DNA of 64,000 bases from Cochliopodium minus (GCA_024220525.1 JAMYWO010000011.1:252462-316461); one strand, 5' to 3'; numbered from the stretch's first letter, positions 1 to 12,978 are shown. The notes: generated from the sequence alone by a model not told the origin. Numbers and translations are program-made.

Positions 1-3000
1 CAGGAGCAGGAGAAGAAGTTCCAGGACTTGGAGGAGCTTGTTGTTTCCGATCTGTGTTACATCGACTCCTTTTACTCTTGTTGTTCTCTGTTGGAGATCG
101 ATGCCACTGCCAATGCATTGGTAAACGTGTTTCAATGGCACGACAAAAGTACTTCTTTGTTGGAATGGGCAATAAAGAAAGAAGTGGATAAAATAAGTAA
201 AAAAAAAAATTTTTTTTTTGATTTTCATAATTTACTTGAATTAATTTGTTTTTAAACATTTATAAACCAATAAAATTATTAATTTTTAAGATTCTGCACC
301 TTTGTTGTTTAGAGAGCAAAGTTTGGCAGTGAAGATCTTTTCTTTGTCTGTATTTTATCATGGAAAAGATTATGTCAAACAAATGCTCAACACGTTCATA
401 CGTGATTTGGACAAGGAAGCGCCCCTCGAAATCAACCCAGGTACGATAGAATCCAGCGAGATTTTGATTGAAAACAGAGAAAGGCTCAAAAAGTACGCCA
501 CAACGTTGATGACAAAGATATGGAGCTCTGCGGGGTTACTGCCCTCGATATTTAAGCAGATAGGAATGATGTTGAAGAAGATAGTAGGAGACAAGTTTCC
601 CAATGACGTCCACTCCACTTTTTCTGGCTTCTTTTTCCTCAGATTTTTGATTCCTTCTCTCGTCGCACCCACCAACTGGGACATCGTCGAAGAGTTGGAG
701 AACACGCACACCAAACGTACCTTGATGTTGATCGGGAAGTTGATCACCAGCATGGCCAACCGAATCCACTTTGGGGAGAAAGAGATGTTCATGATCCCTT
801 TGAACGATTGGATCGACGAGCACGACAAGAAGCTCATCGAGTTTTTCCAGTGCATCGTCGAAGATCCCAACACCGAAAGCAAAATGAACAGTCTCAACAT
901 CAGGAAGAGGAGCATCTACAACGACCTCCACTCTTTCGTCCACCGCAACATCAACGCCATCTTGAAATCCCTCCAACAACCTTTCTCCTTCAACATCAAA
1001 CAAATCATCAACGAACTGGGCGTTCCCGAGGCGGAGATAGAAAAGGTGGAGACGATCGGCATCGTGGGTTTGATGAACATCAATCACAAGCTCGCAGATC
1101 ACTTTGTCAATCAAAAAAAAGTTCCTGGAAAAGATATCTCCGCTTATTTGAAGGATTACAGCCCCATTTGTGAGTCTTCTCGTGTCAACGCCTTGCTTCT
1201 TGCTGAGCGTATGGTCGAGATGGAGCTTCTCACTCATTGCAAGGACCCCTCTCTTCCTTTCACCGACGATGAGGAGTGTTTTGTCTTTGGCGCTTCTTCT
1301 GACTATTGTTTGAACTCTTTTCGTAAGTGGACTCCTCTTTCTCGCAACCCCGTTGAAATTTCAATTGATCTTTTGAAAGGTAAATCAATAAAAATTTTCT
1401 AAATAGATCATAATGAAAAAAAATTAAAATATCATTTTGAAAATTTAAATTAAATTATAAGATAGATGAAAAATAAAAAATAAAAAATAAAAAAATAAAT
1501 AAAAAGTACCATTTAAAATAGATTAAAATTAAAAAAATAACAAAAGTCTCATATTGAAAATAGATTAAAATAAAATTTTCTAAAATATATCAATATTAAA
1601 AAATTAAAATAACAAAAGTCTCATTTAAAATAAATTTTTAAATTGATTAAAATTAAAAAATGAAGAAACAAATATTCTATGAAATATTGAAATAAAACAT
1701 TTTCTAAAATAAATCAAAATGAAAAAAAATTATTTTTATGTCAACATTTCTAATTTTTTTTTTAATTTTTTTTTTTTCAAATTTTGTTGTCAGGAATAAG
1801 TCTCCTGTATCTGAGAGCCTGCTCAATGACAGGGACAATCCTCACCTCAGAAATCTCGCTCTCCTCCATCTCCCAGTACCCCGACTACAAACTCTTCAGC
1901 ATCGCCACCGAAGAGCTGCAAAAGAGCAAGACCAGCGAGCTCCCCTCCCAACACAAACTCGTCTTCTGGCTCAACGTCTTCAACCTCCTCTCCATGCACT
2001 CCCACATTTTCTTGTCCAATGTTAACAAGCTCGGGTTTTCTGCTTCCTCCAACACCAATTTGAAGTACTTGTCTCACTTTTTCACCAAGACTTCTTATAT
2101 GATTGGCGGTTACAAGTTTTCTTTGGCTGACATCCTCTTTGGTGTTTTCAGGAGGAACTCCAAGTTGCCTTCCTTAAAAGTAACTTTTTTTAAAAATTTT
2201 GTTGTTTTTGATTGTTTTGATTTTGTTTTTTTTCTTTTTTATTCTATTTTTTTAACTTTTCAGTTTTTATATTATTTTTATTTTTTTATTTTTTAAATTT
2301 TGGCGCAAACATTTTTATTTTTATTTTTCAATTTAATATTTAATGACTTTAATTTTTTATTTCCATTATTTTTATTTTTATTTTTTATTTTTTATTGCTT
2401 TTTATAATTTCATTTTTTTTGTTTTTGCTTTTTTCTAATTTCATTTTTTTAAAGCCACCATTTAAGAAAATCTTTTCGAAATGGTCACCTTGGAAAGAAA
2501 CGGATCCCAGAATGTTGTTCATTTTGGACGAGGAGGTCCCTCTTTCCTTCTTTGCCCTCTGCATGTCTTTTTCTGACTCTCCTTCTCTCCAAATCTTCCA
2601 ACCTGACAACTTTCTAAAGGTAAAAAAAATAAAAATTAATAAAAAATAAAATAAAAAATAAATATAATAAATAAAAATAAACTAAAATAAAAAATAAATA
2701 AAAAAATGAAAAAATAAATTATTTTAATAATAAAAAATTTAATTTAAAAATTTTTTCTTTCATTTTAGCAATTCAATGAGATGATCGTAAACTATTTTTC
2801 CAACAACATCATCATAAATTCAAAACACAACTCCATAAAAATCCCCTCTCTCGTTTCACTCTTCGAGTGCGACTTCCTCGACGAGAAGAACAAGGATCTC
2901 TTCTCTTTCTTGCAGGACATTTCCCAGAAATTTCAGATCAAAACTCTCCTTTCTCTTTTTGGTACTTTTGACAACAAACAGAAGATAATCACTGAGATTG

Positions 3001-3062
3001 TCCCTTTTGATTTCGGTTTTTGTTGTGATTTGAACTTTGTTGAGCAGGATTTGCAGTTATAA
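1..3062 (+). CDS. RasGAP-DEP-DUF547 signalling protein (5' partial)
   Basis: Likely stimulates GTP hydrolysis on a Ras-family GTPase at a membrane. The model is exons <1-196, 291-1379, 1794-2179, 2455-2619 and 2769-3062; every junction is GT-AG and keeps frame, and the first exon runs in from outside the window with a charged coiled-coil-like stretch. The RasGAP domain has the arginine-finger segment LLFREQSLAVK and the FLRFLIPSLVAP motif, so it looks catalytically competent. After it comes a DEP-like segment (around LLLAERMVEMELL to FTDDEECFVFG), then a C-terminal DUF547 region with KLVFWLNVFNLLSMHSHIFL. DUF547 with DEP is a known pairing; joining it to RasGAP makes one protein that could both bind membrane or receptor and switch Ras off. 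It converges with the downstream phosphatase gene. Domain calls are by eye; RasGAP is very secure, DUF547 good, DEP moderate. Confidence 0.85.
1388..1740 (+). repeat. Degenerate AT-rich tandem units inside a RasGAP intron
   Basis: Intron 1380-1793 holds at least three loosely repeated units. Each contains a TTTTCTAAAATA-like core followed by ATCAA and A-rich sequence (near 1393, 1574 and 1695). The phrase ACAAAAGTCTCAT occurs twice (near 1550 and 1611). No coding potential is seen. Confidence 0.5.
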
Positions 3063-3254
3063 AGTTCTTCTTCCTTTTGTTTAAAAATAGTTTTTTGTAA
3101 ATAAAATAAAATTAGGATTTCCTTTTCAAAAGATTTTTTTTTTAATATTATTATTTTTCAGATTTCCTTTTTAATGATATGATATGATATGATGGAAAAA
3201 AAGAAATTTGATAAAAGAAACAGAAAAAAGATTTTAATGAATTCTTGAAATATT

Positions 3255-5409
3255 TCAATTCTCAACATCCCCACTTTGATCACCATTCAATTCTACAGTC
3301 TTTTGATCAGAATACCACTGTTTAGCAAAGTTTCCAGCAGACCTTGCAACAGACTTCCAATCAAATCCCAACTCCTTCAAAGGTTCATCAAAAGATTTTG
3401 AACAAGTCTTGTTGAAGTTAGTCAAGAACCTACTGGTGTTCTTCTTGGAGTAATCCCCTTGCGAAGCTTCTTCGAGAATTTTCACAGTGATGTTGGCTTT
3501 GACCCATTCTTCTGCATTTGGCATCTCCATGGTTTTTGCTTGTTTGTTTTCTTTGGGTTTCTTTAGTTTTTGTACTTGTTTCATTGGTGGCAATTCTTTA
3601 AAAAAAAATTAAAGTTTATTTGAAAAAATATTTTACTTTAAAATTGAAGGTTTTTGTTGAAAATGATGAAAATTATGAATATTCTCAAACATTTACTTTT
3701 ATTTTATTTTTATTATTTAAATTTCTTATTATTAAAGTTTTTTATTTTTATTTTTTTGAAAAATATTTAAAAATAAAAAAATTTAAAAAAATAAATTTAA
3801 TTTTTAAATGAAACTTTGATTTATTATTTTTACCAGATTCTTCCATAGTGTTTGAACCAAAGAGAGCCATCTCGTAAACCCTCAATTTCTCGAAAAAGCC
3901 AGGGTTCGGCCTGATGAAATCCCTGCTCTTTTTGACATATTCGAAGGCCTCCTTCAAACCAATTCTCTTACTATGCATAATGTACCCGATAACTAATGAC
4001 GCGCTCCTAGATTTGCCAACAACACTAACGAGGTTTTATTAATTTTATAAGGAATTGAAACAATTAAATTTGTTGAAAAAAAAAATTTTATTTATTTTTT
4101 GAATTATAACGATAATTCTTTTTTTTTTTATCCTATCAGGAAAAGGATGAAATCAGTTAAAAGCTGCAAAATAAACCCATAATTTTTTAATTTTGTTTCC
4201 AAAAAGGAAGAAGAAAAAGAGAATATAATTAAACAATTTTTTCAATGAAAAAGATAATTATTTTTTAAAAAAATAAATATTGATGTATTTGATTTAAAAA
4301 AAATTTTAACTTTGTAGAAAAATTTTAATATTTTTAATATTTATTTTTGATTTTTTTCTGATCCATTTTACTTCACAATTTAAAGAAAAAAAAATGTTGA
4401 TATTTGATTAATAAAAATTAATTTAAATTTGTAGAAAAAGTTGAATATTTTTAATATTTACTTTTGATTTTTAAATAATATTTCCAAATAATTTTTTTTT
4501 TTTTTATTTTCTCATTTCAATATGTTTATTAATTATAATTTTTTTAAAAAAAAATTACCAGTGAACCAATATATTTTGATTTCTTTTGGTTGTCACTTCG
4601 TCTATAAACTCATTGGCCACTTTAAAAAGTTCTTCAAGTTTGTGACTGTGATCTTCCACGTCTTTTATGTCCATTCTCTTGAACTCCTTGATTATTTTCT
4701 CCACCTTTTTGTTCAAAACCCACTCAGTTGTGACATTCAAAATAACATCAATTTTGTTGTCTGAAAAAATTTTTTTTTTAATTTTTAAAATGTTTAATTA
4801 ATTACATTAATTATTAATTAAAATTCTTTTTTTTTAATTCAATTTCGATTTACAAAAAAATTTTTTTTTTTTTTTTTTTACCTTTGATTTGTTCGATATC
4901 ATCAGCATCTAATCCACTTCCCAAATAGAGATGTTCTGTAATTTGGGACATTCCTTTCACTATGTTTTTGGTTTTTTTCTTTATTTTATCTTCTTTGGAT
5001 ACATAACCCTCATTATCGAATTTTTTGGGTACATATCCCTTTTTCTTGCTCAATTTTATCAATTTATCTCCATTTTCAGATTGCACACTCACATGTTCGA
5101 ATAATTTTCCATATTTTTCGCAATATCTATGTATCTTCTTTCTTGAATCATTCTATCAATCAAATAAAAAAGGGGATTTAAAATTAATTTTTTTTGAAAG
5201 AAATATTTAATAGATCGATTATAGAAACCAATTAGAACATTTATAAATGTTTTTTGATGTAAACATTCATGTTTATTTATCTTTTTATTTTTGTTTACAT
5301 CTAATGGAGGCAAGAAATATTCTTTCTCATCTTTATTCTGTTGAAATGCATAAATTATTTTGATCAATGGAGTCAAAATATCGTCTTCTACTTTATCTTC
5401 TTCTTTCAT
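3255..5409 (-). CDS. Dual-specificity protein phosphatase, active signature
   Basis: Predicted to remove phosphate from Tyr or Ser/Thr residues. Reading down the minus strand, exons are 5152-4882, 4760-4559, 4024-3834 and 3595-3255 (exactly 335 codons with the stop), plus an uncertain first exon from ATG 5409. The domain begins with SQITEHLYLGSGLDADDIEQI, continues through DVILNVTTEW, and ends in the catalytic signature HCVVGKSRSAS. The signature Cys codon is split by intron 4558-4025 (TG|T), so it is visible only after splicing. An extra C-terminal tail of about 110 residues has no match I recognise. The 5' end is weak: the exon starting at 5152 has no in-frame ATG, and the link to the ATG at 5409 needs a poor splice donor (GTTCTA) near 5230. 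Intron 4558-4025 contains two related copies of an approximately 80-bp AT-rich unit. A catalytically dead paralogue lies at 17603-18419. Confidence 0.82.
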
Positions 5410-5929
5410 TTTTTTTTTCTTTTTCTTTTTAGTTTTTCAAGAGATTTTGAGTTTTAATCCTTTTTCTTTCTTGTAAAATTATCAAATCTAATATTTGGGT
5501 CAAAAACAAACAATAAATTAGTCCAATCGCTCAATAATACTTTGAATTGAAGCATTAAATTCAAAAATTTTTAAAATTTACAATTTTGACAAAAAGAGTA
5601 TTCATTTGTTAAATATTCTTCATTTTTGGAAATTTTACATCTCAGTGAAAATTAATAAATAAAAAAAAATAAAAAAAAATATTGCTGTAAAATATTCAAA
5701 AATTAATATTCAACTAGGAAATTAACAAAATAAAATGAACAATACACAGGTAAATAAAGGAAATAATCGAATTTAAGAGAATTTGGCTCATTTTATTTTA
5801 TATTTCCTTCATGACTTTGAATCATAAAAAATTAATTTTTTATTCAACAAAAAGACAAAAGGTGATCTATATTCTTTCTTTAAATTTGGTTCATCTCATC
5901 AAAATTATTAAATCATATCAAAAGTATGT
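5410..5929. promoter_or_regulatory. Spacer between divergent phosphatase and Ras genes
   Basis: AT-rich sequence without a convincing gene. It must carry the 5' regions of the phosphatase (minus) and the Ras gene (plus). A short open stretch starting with ATG at 5734 and followed directly by GTAAAT could be a first Ras exon, but splicing it to the exon at 5925 does not keep frame. Confidence 0.4.
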
Positions 5930-7051
5930 ATGCTAGGAGATGGTAATTGCTTTTGTTTTTTAATTTTTGCAAATAATATCTTTTTATTTTTAAAGGTGGA
6001 GTTGGAAAAACTGCATTCACGATACAATTCACACAAGGAACATTTATTTCAGACTATGATCCAACAAGTAAAAGTTTTTTTTTTAATAAAACAGTATCCA
6101 AATTTATCTTCCTTTTATAGTTGAAGATTCATATAGAAAACAAATAGTGGTTGATGATATTGCAACAATGGTTGAAATATTAGATACTGCAGGACAAGAA
6201 GGTAAAGAATTCATTTAAAAATCACAAAAGGGATGTAAAATATGGTTGTTAAATGAAATTTTATTTGTCTTTGTTATTTGAAGATGCATTTTTATCGATC
6301 ATCCAAATATTACTTTAACTGATCTAACTATAAAATTAAATTTATGCTTTTTAATCCATTTCATAATAATAATCAGGAAGCTATCATAATATTAATCAAA
6401 TATAATTATATTCTTTTGATAAAACGTATTAATTATTCTTATTCATTCCTTTCCACCCTTTTCCATATTTCTTTTAACAATTCTTCAAAACCAAAATAGA
6501 ATTTAAATCATTAAGAGATCAATGGATTAGAGGATCACAAGGCTTCATCGTAATGTATTCGATCGATTCCTTGTCATCTTTCAATAAAATTCAGAATTTC
6601 ATCGAAAATATCGAAATAGTCTATGATAAAAAAGCCAATATTCTAAATGTAATGATAATAGGAAATAAATCTGATTTGGAGGATGAAAGAGAGGTATCTA
6701 AAGAAGCAGGTATAAAAAAAAAAAAAATATAAATAAAAAATTATATTCAAATTAGGGCGAATCAATCAATTATTGAACTGCATATTATTTTTTTTTCTAA
6801 TTGATCTTATTAATCATCTGATCCAAACATCATTTTTAAATATTTATTCATTCTTGAACATATTAAACTTTTTTCTTTTAGGAGAACAATATGCCAAAAA
6901 TATAAACGCAATTTTTAAAGAAGCTTCTGCTAAAACTAAATCTAATGTTGAAGAAAGTTTGTTTGATCTTGTACGTAAAATGAGAGAAAACCCTATAGGC
7001 CAAACGGTAAAGGTTATTAAGCCCAAAACTGGTTTTTGTAATCTTCTTTGA
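5930..7051 (+). CDS. Ras-family small GTPase with CaaL prenylation motif
   Basis: A GDP/GTP switch of the Ras type, probably membrane bound. Exons 5930-5942, 5996-6067, 6121-6201, 6500-6709 and 6882-7051 join with GT-AG introns in frame. All five G motifs are present: GDGGVGKTA (P-loop), YDPTIEDSY (effector loop), DTAGQE, NKSDL and EASAKT. The protein ends in Cys-Asn-Leu-Leu, a CaaX box whose final Leu predicts geranylgeranylation. The start is uncertain. ATG 5930 gives MLGDGG, which lacks most of the first beta strand, while the in-frame bases just upstream read SKVCMLGDGG, so a further 5' exon is likely. Upstream RasGAP and downstream RasGEF genes in this window are candidate regulators, but proximity alone does not show that. 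Confidence 0.9.
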
Positions 7052-7508
7052 AATCTCAAGTTTAGTTAAAAAGATTTGACTTTTTAAGTCAGAAAGTTTT
7101 AAAAAAATAATTTTTTTTTGTAATTCATTAAATTTTGAAAAAAAAATTTTTCAACTTCTTTTTCATGAAACTTCCTTTTGCAGAACCAGTATTCCAAATT
7201 ATTTCTTTTAAATCTTTAAATGGGTTTGAAAGAAATACTGAAATAAGGTTCATTCTTTGTTTAAAATTGAGAGTTGACTTAATCTAATGTCACTTCATTT
7301 TTTGAAAGAATGAAATATTTGTATGAAAAAAAAAAATAAAAAATTGTTATCAAATTAATAGGTAAGAAGATTGTCCATTTATTAAATAGGGAATTATTAG
7401 ATTATTGATACCAATATATAAAACTTTATTCAAACCACTCATTTAATATAATTACAACAATATATTAATTAATATTAACACATATTATCAAATATTCAGA
7501 TCTAAAAC

Positions 7509-8795
7509 ATGTCAACCAAAAAAGGATGGATGTTAGGGAGCAAATATTTAGGTAAAAAAGATATGACCAAAATATAAAAAATTTAATAAATCTCTTCTCA
7601 ATCTCCACCCCATATCCTTACAGTCAAATTGGGAAATGAAGTGAACAATAGAGGTGTAGGAAATGCATTGGCATCCCTCTATAAAAACACCACCTTGAGA
7701 TGGGGAACCAAGATGGGAGAAGATCAATTTGGAAATACATATTATGAGAATTTGGAGGATACTTATGGAGGTAAATATTGATCCCTCATACTCTTTCACC
7801 CTTTTAAAATTTTTTTTATTTTTTTATTTTACACTTTATCTTTTTCTTTAGGTAGAACCAGATGGGTTGAATTCAAGAATGATGTTGAAGCTACTTCTAT
7901 TCCACCAGAATGGTAAAAAAAAAATTATATATTTTGAAAATCTTGATTGTGAATCTCTTATATGAGTGTATATATTCATTATATGAATCCAGATCTCCTT
8001 TTTACATTTATATTTTGGATATATATAACTATTAAAGTATGGAATATCCTATATCAATCAATTTTATATTTTTTTGATTGAAAAATAAATAACAATTTCC
8101 TTAAATCCAATCAAAAATTTAGATTCATTATGTATATTTTCTTAGTTGTATGTATATGATCATAATATCTTCTTTTATTAAATGCCTAATTCAGTTGATC
8201 TTCGTATTGAAAAGAAATGGGGATTATATACTGATTAAAAGAACTTAGATGATTTTTTGTTCCTCTAATTAAATTCTCACCATAATTAAGAATTAAAGGA
8301 AAAATATTTTAACAAAAACTCTTTTAAATGTTATAATTCCCTAAAATTATGGATGTGACGAAAATTTAAAGTAATGGATCAATACTAATCGAAATGATTA
8401 TGAAATTAATAAATATTGAAATCTTATGTGCTGATCAAGTTTTACTTATTAATAAAATATCCCTTTTTTGAAAATAAAACTTGATTCATGTGATACAAAT
8501 TAATTTAATCTTGTTCAATACAATTTAAAATCAATCCTTTTATAAAATCAAATTTTAATTTGTTTAAAGGCATCAATGGGTACACTATGTGACTGACTCA
8601 ACACCAGAACAATTGCCAGAAATCAAAGAAATCAAGTACCAAAGACCTTACCACCGTAACTTCACTGGAACCGACAAGAAGTATCTCCCTCCTTCCTACT
8701 TTGTCAAGGAGAACAAGTATACCAAGGCTAAAGGAGGACACGAATTGTTTGACCCTCAAGCTTTTCAACAACATGTTAAAATAAGAAACGATTAA
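7509..8795 (+). CDS. NDUFA12: NADH dehydrogenase (complex I) accessory subunit NDUFA12
   Basis: Accessory subunit of mitochondrial respiratory complex I (B17.2 family). Exons 7509-7551, 7624-7770, 7852-7912 and 8570-8795 total exactly 159 codons including the stop, close to the usual family length of about 145 residues. Family features visible are GNEVNNRGVGNALA, then KMGEDQFGNTYYEN, GGRTRWVEF, and the hallmark PPEWHQWVHYVTDSTPEQLP, whose Trp codon spans intron 7913-8569. This long last intron (657 bp) is AT-rich and shows no other gene. Its presence argues for aerobic mitochondria and against an anaerobic lineage without complex I. Start chosen at the first ATG of the conserved frame. Confidence 0.93.
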
Positions 8796-9049
8796 ATTAT
8801 GAATATTAAAAACCAATTCACAAAGAAAATTTTCTATTTTTAATTTTTTAATTTTATTGATAATATTTATTTTTCAACATTTTAAAATATTCAAAAAACA
8901 AAAATAACTTTGAAAACACAACTCCTAATCAAGTTATTAAAATTCGAGAAAAATCAATTTCAATTTGCACAAATTTTAAACTGATTGTATTCAAAAAAAA
9001 AAATAAAAATAAAAAAATAGTTTATTTACAAGTTCTATCAAACTTTTGA

Positions 9050-10822
9050 ATGGAAAACTATTCTTCAAGCTCCCATGGATATAATGGATTTTATTATGAT
9101 GGTAGATTTTAGAAAGAATTGAACAACATTCTAATTTTTATAAAATAATTTTATACAAATAAAAAAAATTTAGAAAAAGAAAGGATAGTTTATGGATGTG
9201 GAAACAATTCAAATGGTATTTTCTTCTTTTAAAATTTATAAAATTTTTCAGAAATAATAAATAAAATTCTCCTTTTCAAAATTATCTTATAAATTAAATT
9301 AAATCAATCATTGGATGAATCAACAAATCTACATTAAAAGATTTCCATTTAACAAAAAAATCTTTTTGATTTTTTAATTTTCAATATCATAATTTTAAAA
9401 AAAATAAAAAAAAACAGGACAATTAGGAGATGGAACAAAAGAGCAAAAAACAAGTATTGGAGAAATAATGAAGGGAATTGAAGTAGTCTCGATAAGTTGT
9501 GCATTTTACTTTTCACTCATTTATTGCTCAAACGGAGACTTGTTTGGAATGGGAAGCTCTTTATATTTGAAATCTAAAAATAAAAAATTCGAAGAACAAT
9601 TTGTTTTGAAGCCAACAATACTTTTAAATGACCAAGAAATAAAGTCTATTTGTTGTGGACAAGATTATTCAGTAATTTTGAAGAACGATGGAAAAGTATT
9701 GAGAAATTTTGATGAGGAAATCGAAAACAATATCAAAATGATTTCTTCTGGTAAAAAATTTTTATAAAAAAATATTGTTTATAATTTTTAATTAATATTA
9801 ATTTTACTTTGTTGATTTTTTTATATTTTATTTATTTTATTTAAATCACATCTTTTTAAAAAATTGTTTGAAAATAAATAAATATCAGCCAAAAATAAAA
9901 ATTTTTATTTTTACAATAATTTGATAAAACATTTTTTCAACTTTATTAAATTTTTAAATTTTTCATGTTTTTTAAAAAGTCTTTTCATTTTTTATTTTTT
10001 CTCTTTTTCAAAAACGATTTTGTTAGGTTGGAATTTTTTTTTGATGTATTCAAACGAAGAGAAAATTTATGGGAATGGATTTAATAATGGTAAAATTGTA
10101 GACATCTTTGACGAAAATACAAAGTCTATTTATTTGTTTGATGTTTCTAATGTTAAATTGATGGAATGTGGAGCTTACTTTGCTTTGATTTACAAGGAAA
10201 ATGGTGATTTAATGGGTTTGGGAGATAACAGTAAACAATTCTTTTTTAATTCTATTTTATTAATTTTTATTTATTTTATTTATTTTTTTGTCTTATATTT
10301 ATTTTAATTTATTTTATTTATTTTTTTTTTGTAAATTATTTTTATTTTTATTATCCATTTGTTTTTTTTTAGGTTATGGTCAACTTGGTTTGGGAAATAA
10401 TTTAAAAATCAAACAAAATATAACCGAACCAATATTAATCACGAACAACAAAAACATAAAACAAATCAGTTGCGGATATTACCACTCTATGTATTTAACT
10501 TTTCAAGGTGAAATCTTTGCTTTTGGATATAATTCTTATGGAATGGTTGATATATTTTGTTATTTTTTGTTATCTTTTTTATTTTTCATTCTCGTGAATA
10601 TTTTTTACTTTTTAATTATTCATTAGAATTTTATTGATTTTAATGATATTTTTCATTATTCTTTTGTTTAATTTTTGATCACTTATTCATTGGAATTTAT
10701 TTTTTAAAAATTTAGCTCGGAATCGGAAACAATGATACTAAACTAACTCCAGTCAAATTGGAGACAAAAGAAAAAATTAAATACATTTCTGCTTTTGCCC
10801 AAAGTTCGATGTTTTACACTGA
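9050..10822 (+). CDS. RCC1-repeat protein, cut at its 3' end by an assembly gap
   Basis: RCC1 (beta-propeller) protein of unknown partner. Exons 9050-9101, 9174-9215, 9418-9750, 10027-10230, 10373-10545 and 10716-10822 join in frame. Blades are recognised by repeated pairs of elements such as GNNSNGQLGDGT, SISCAFYFSLIYCSNGDLFG, GYGQLGLGNN, ISCGYYHSMYL and LGIGNNDTK. Several introns fall at the same place, just before or within the NG-QLG element. The reading frame is open up to the N at 10823, where sequence jumps to an unrelated minus-strand gene, so the C terminus is missing from the assembly rather than from the gene. By analogy with the RCC1 gene at 54015-56648, the lost end may carry a C-terminal box. 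Confidence 0.85.
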
Positions 10823-10823
10823 N
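10823..10823. other. Single-N assembly gap
   Basis: One N joins the middle of a plus-strand RCC1 gene to the middle of a minus-strand surface-protein gene. Neither frame continues across it, so the N stands for missing sequence of unknown length. Confidence 0.9.
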
Positions 10824-12883
10824 TAAATGTTTGAGAAATGGTGATTGTATCAGATGTAGAATTTTTGAAAATCCATTGAAATACTCCATTTCCTGAATCT
10901 GAACAGCTAATATTTAATCCAAAACTGTTTGTGAGAATAACATTTTGGGGACATTTTTCACAATCTGGAACATGAAAAATACATGAATTTGGAGTTATTG
11001 TGGTAGGTATTAATGTTGATGGTATAATGGTTGAAGAAGTATTTGAGGGTGTGACAATTGAGGGGATGAGAGATGAGGGAGTTCCACTAGATGACGAAAT
11101 TATTGAAGGTGTTTGTGTTGATGGAGAAAATGTTGAGGGAAAATGAGTGGAAGGGAATAAAGTAGAAGGAGTAAAAGTTGATGAAATAGAGGGACATCCA
11201 AGTAAACATTTACAAGTACCAAAAGTCGAATTATAAACGTTTTTCAGGTTATCTCCATTCCATGTTGTAGTTTGATCAAATAGAGAGGTATTTGTAATTA
11301 TAGAATAAAGCTCTGAGCAATTTAACCCCATAATGGTTGAATTATCGGCAGTTGAAATATTTGCTCCAGTTGCAGGGAGACCAGAATTTAAAGTATCATC
11401 AAAATAAATATTTAAATAAGTGTACTTTCCTTCCTATATTTTTTAAAATAAAAATATTCAATTTATCTTCTTTTTTAAGATTAAATAGTTTACTCCTTCA
11501 ACTTTTCCAATGACAGCACCTTTGTTGGTTCCATTTCCAGATACGTAGTTTGAAACATAAATATTTTTTAAATTTAAGCTTGAGTTGGGATTGAAACAAA
11601 CCAAACCTTATTTTGTTTTTTTTAAAAAAGTATGTATTGTGTTTGTATTAGAAGAAAAAAAGATTATTTACCAGCTAATCCTCCAATTCTGTCACTATCA
11701 AAAGTTACATTTGATCTAGAATAAGAATTCTCAATTGTGTAACTGTCGCCACCAGTTATCTGTATAAAACCAAATAATCCTCCTATAAAACCATTTCCAA
11801 CATAAGAAACTAGTGATTCCGAAAATACTTGAGATATCTTTTAAAGAAAACATTCAATCAATTTAGTATAATTTGTTTTTTTTTAAATTCGTTTAACATT
11901 GGAGTCCCGAACAAAACCTATTAACCCAGTATTACCACTTGCATTTACTACTCCACTAAATGCACCACTTCTAGTTACTGTACTATTGATTGACTAAATT
12001 GATTATTGATAATTATTTTCTAGAAAAAATAACTGTTTGTTTTACAGAAGAAATGAGAGAAGCTACTGTGTTGAATCCTTCTACAATCACTTCGTTTGGA
12101 TTGTTTGTTCCCAAATTGAAACACTGATCAACAGTACAATTCACTTATTTAAAATTAGAAATTGATACAAAAAAATTGATTTATTTTCTGCTTTACATAT
12201 TCTCCCTATCAATCCACCAACATTAGAATATCCCTCATTTGAATTTCCCGGAAATTTTGTTTTGATGATGGTATTTCCAACAATACAATTTGTAATTTTG
12301 CTTCCAGATTCGGCAGATCCAACCAATCCTCCTATATAATCATTTGTTAATCCTATAGCATTCACGTAACTTCTTTTAGATGGTGAAGATGATCCTATTG
12401 TGATGTTATTCAAACTACAATTGGAGATATACCCAAACAAAATGGAGATATAAAAGCTATTGGAGGTGATATTTGCATCTATAAAGTTTAAATTGTTCAC
12501 CACACAATTTTGTCCTTCTCGAATCAATGAAATATAATCAGTATTATTATTTATAGTCAAATTATAAATTGTAAATCCTTGTCCTTCTAATGTTCCTCTA
12601 TTATTAATGAAATTATGTAGATTGTCAAAAATTGAAGTGGATTATTATATTTATATCAATTGATTTATATTTTGACGAATTTATCTTTTTACCTAAACAT
12701 TGATACTGGTATGAAATTTGATATTGTTGAACAATCAATGCTATTGTTGAGATAATAAATCAAAGAAGATCCTGAATCAATGTTCATCAATTCTTCACAA
12801 TTATTTATTGGAATAGTTTGCGAGGAAGAATTGTGAAAACATGTGAATGTCAACAAAATCAATAGAAAAGTTAAATTCATCAA
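10824..12883 (-). CDS. GLUG-repeat, mucin-like surface protein, 3' end lost in gap
   Basis: Predicted secreted or cell-surface glycoprotein. Reading from ATG 12883: a signal peptide (LTFLLILLTFTCFHNSSSQT), then a repeat region of GLUG type with phrases such as IGGLVGSAESGSKITNC, split over about seven exons with short AT-rich introns. Next comes a Ser/Thr/Pro stalk (PSTLFPSTHFPSTFSPST) and the start of a Cys-containing module (CEKCPQNVILTNSFGLNISC). N-glycosylation sequons are dense. The frame stops at ISQTF against the N at 10823, so the C-terminal module, membrane span and tail seen in the paralogues at 18628 and 21400 are not present here. Start and domain order match those intact paralogues. 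Its 5' end is only 95 bp from the divergent TAF1C-like gene. Confidence 0.8.
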
Positions 12884-12978
12884 CGAGTTTCAATATTTTT
12901 TAAAAATATCTTGATGTTATTTGGTATGATTTAAAAATTAAAAAAAAGGAAAGATTTTTTTTGAGAATATTCTCAAAA
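12884..12978. promoter_or_regulatory. Very short divergent promoter region
   Basis: Only 95 bp of AT-rich DNA separate the start codons of the GLUG/mucin gene (minus, 12883) and the TAF1C-like gene (plus, 12979). Both promoters must overlap here or lie in coding DNA. No specific motif could be assigned. Confidence 0.45.

Noticed and set aside
536-1237. Minus-strand open frame of 233 codons opposite the RasGAP
   Set aside because: It is antisense to a conserved domain and results from codon composition; no family resemblance.
3170-3195. GATAT microsatellite after the RasGAP gene
   Set aside because: A short run of about four units with no sign of function.
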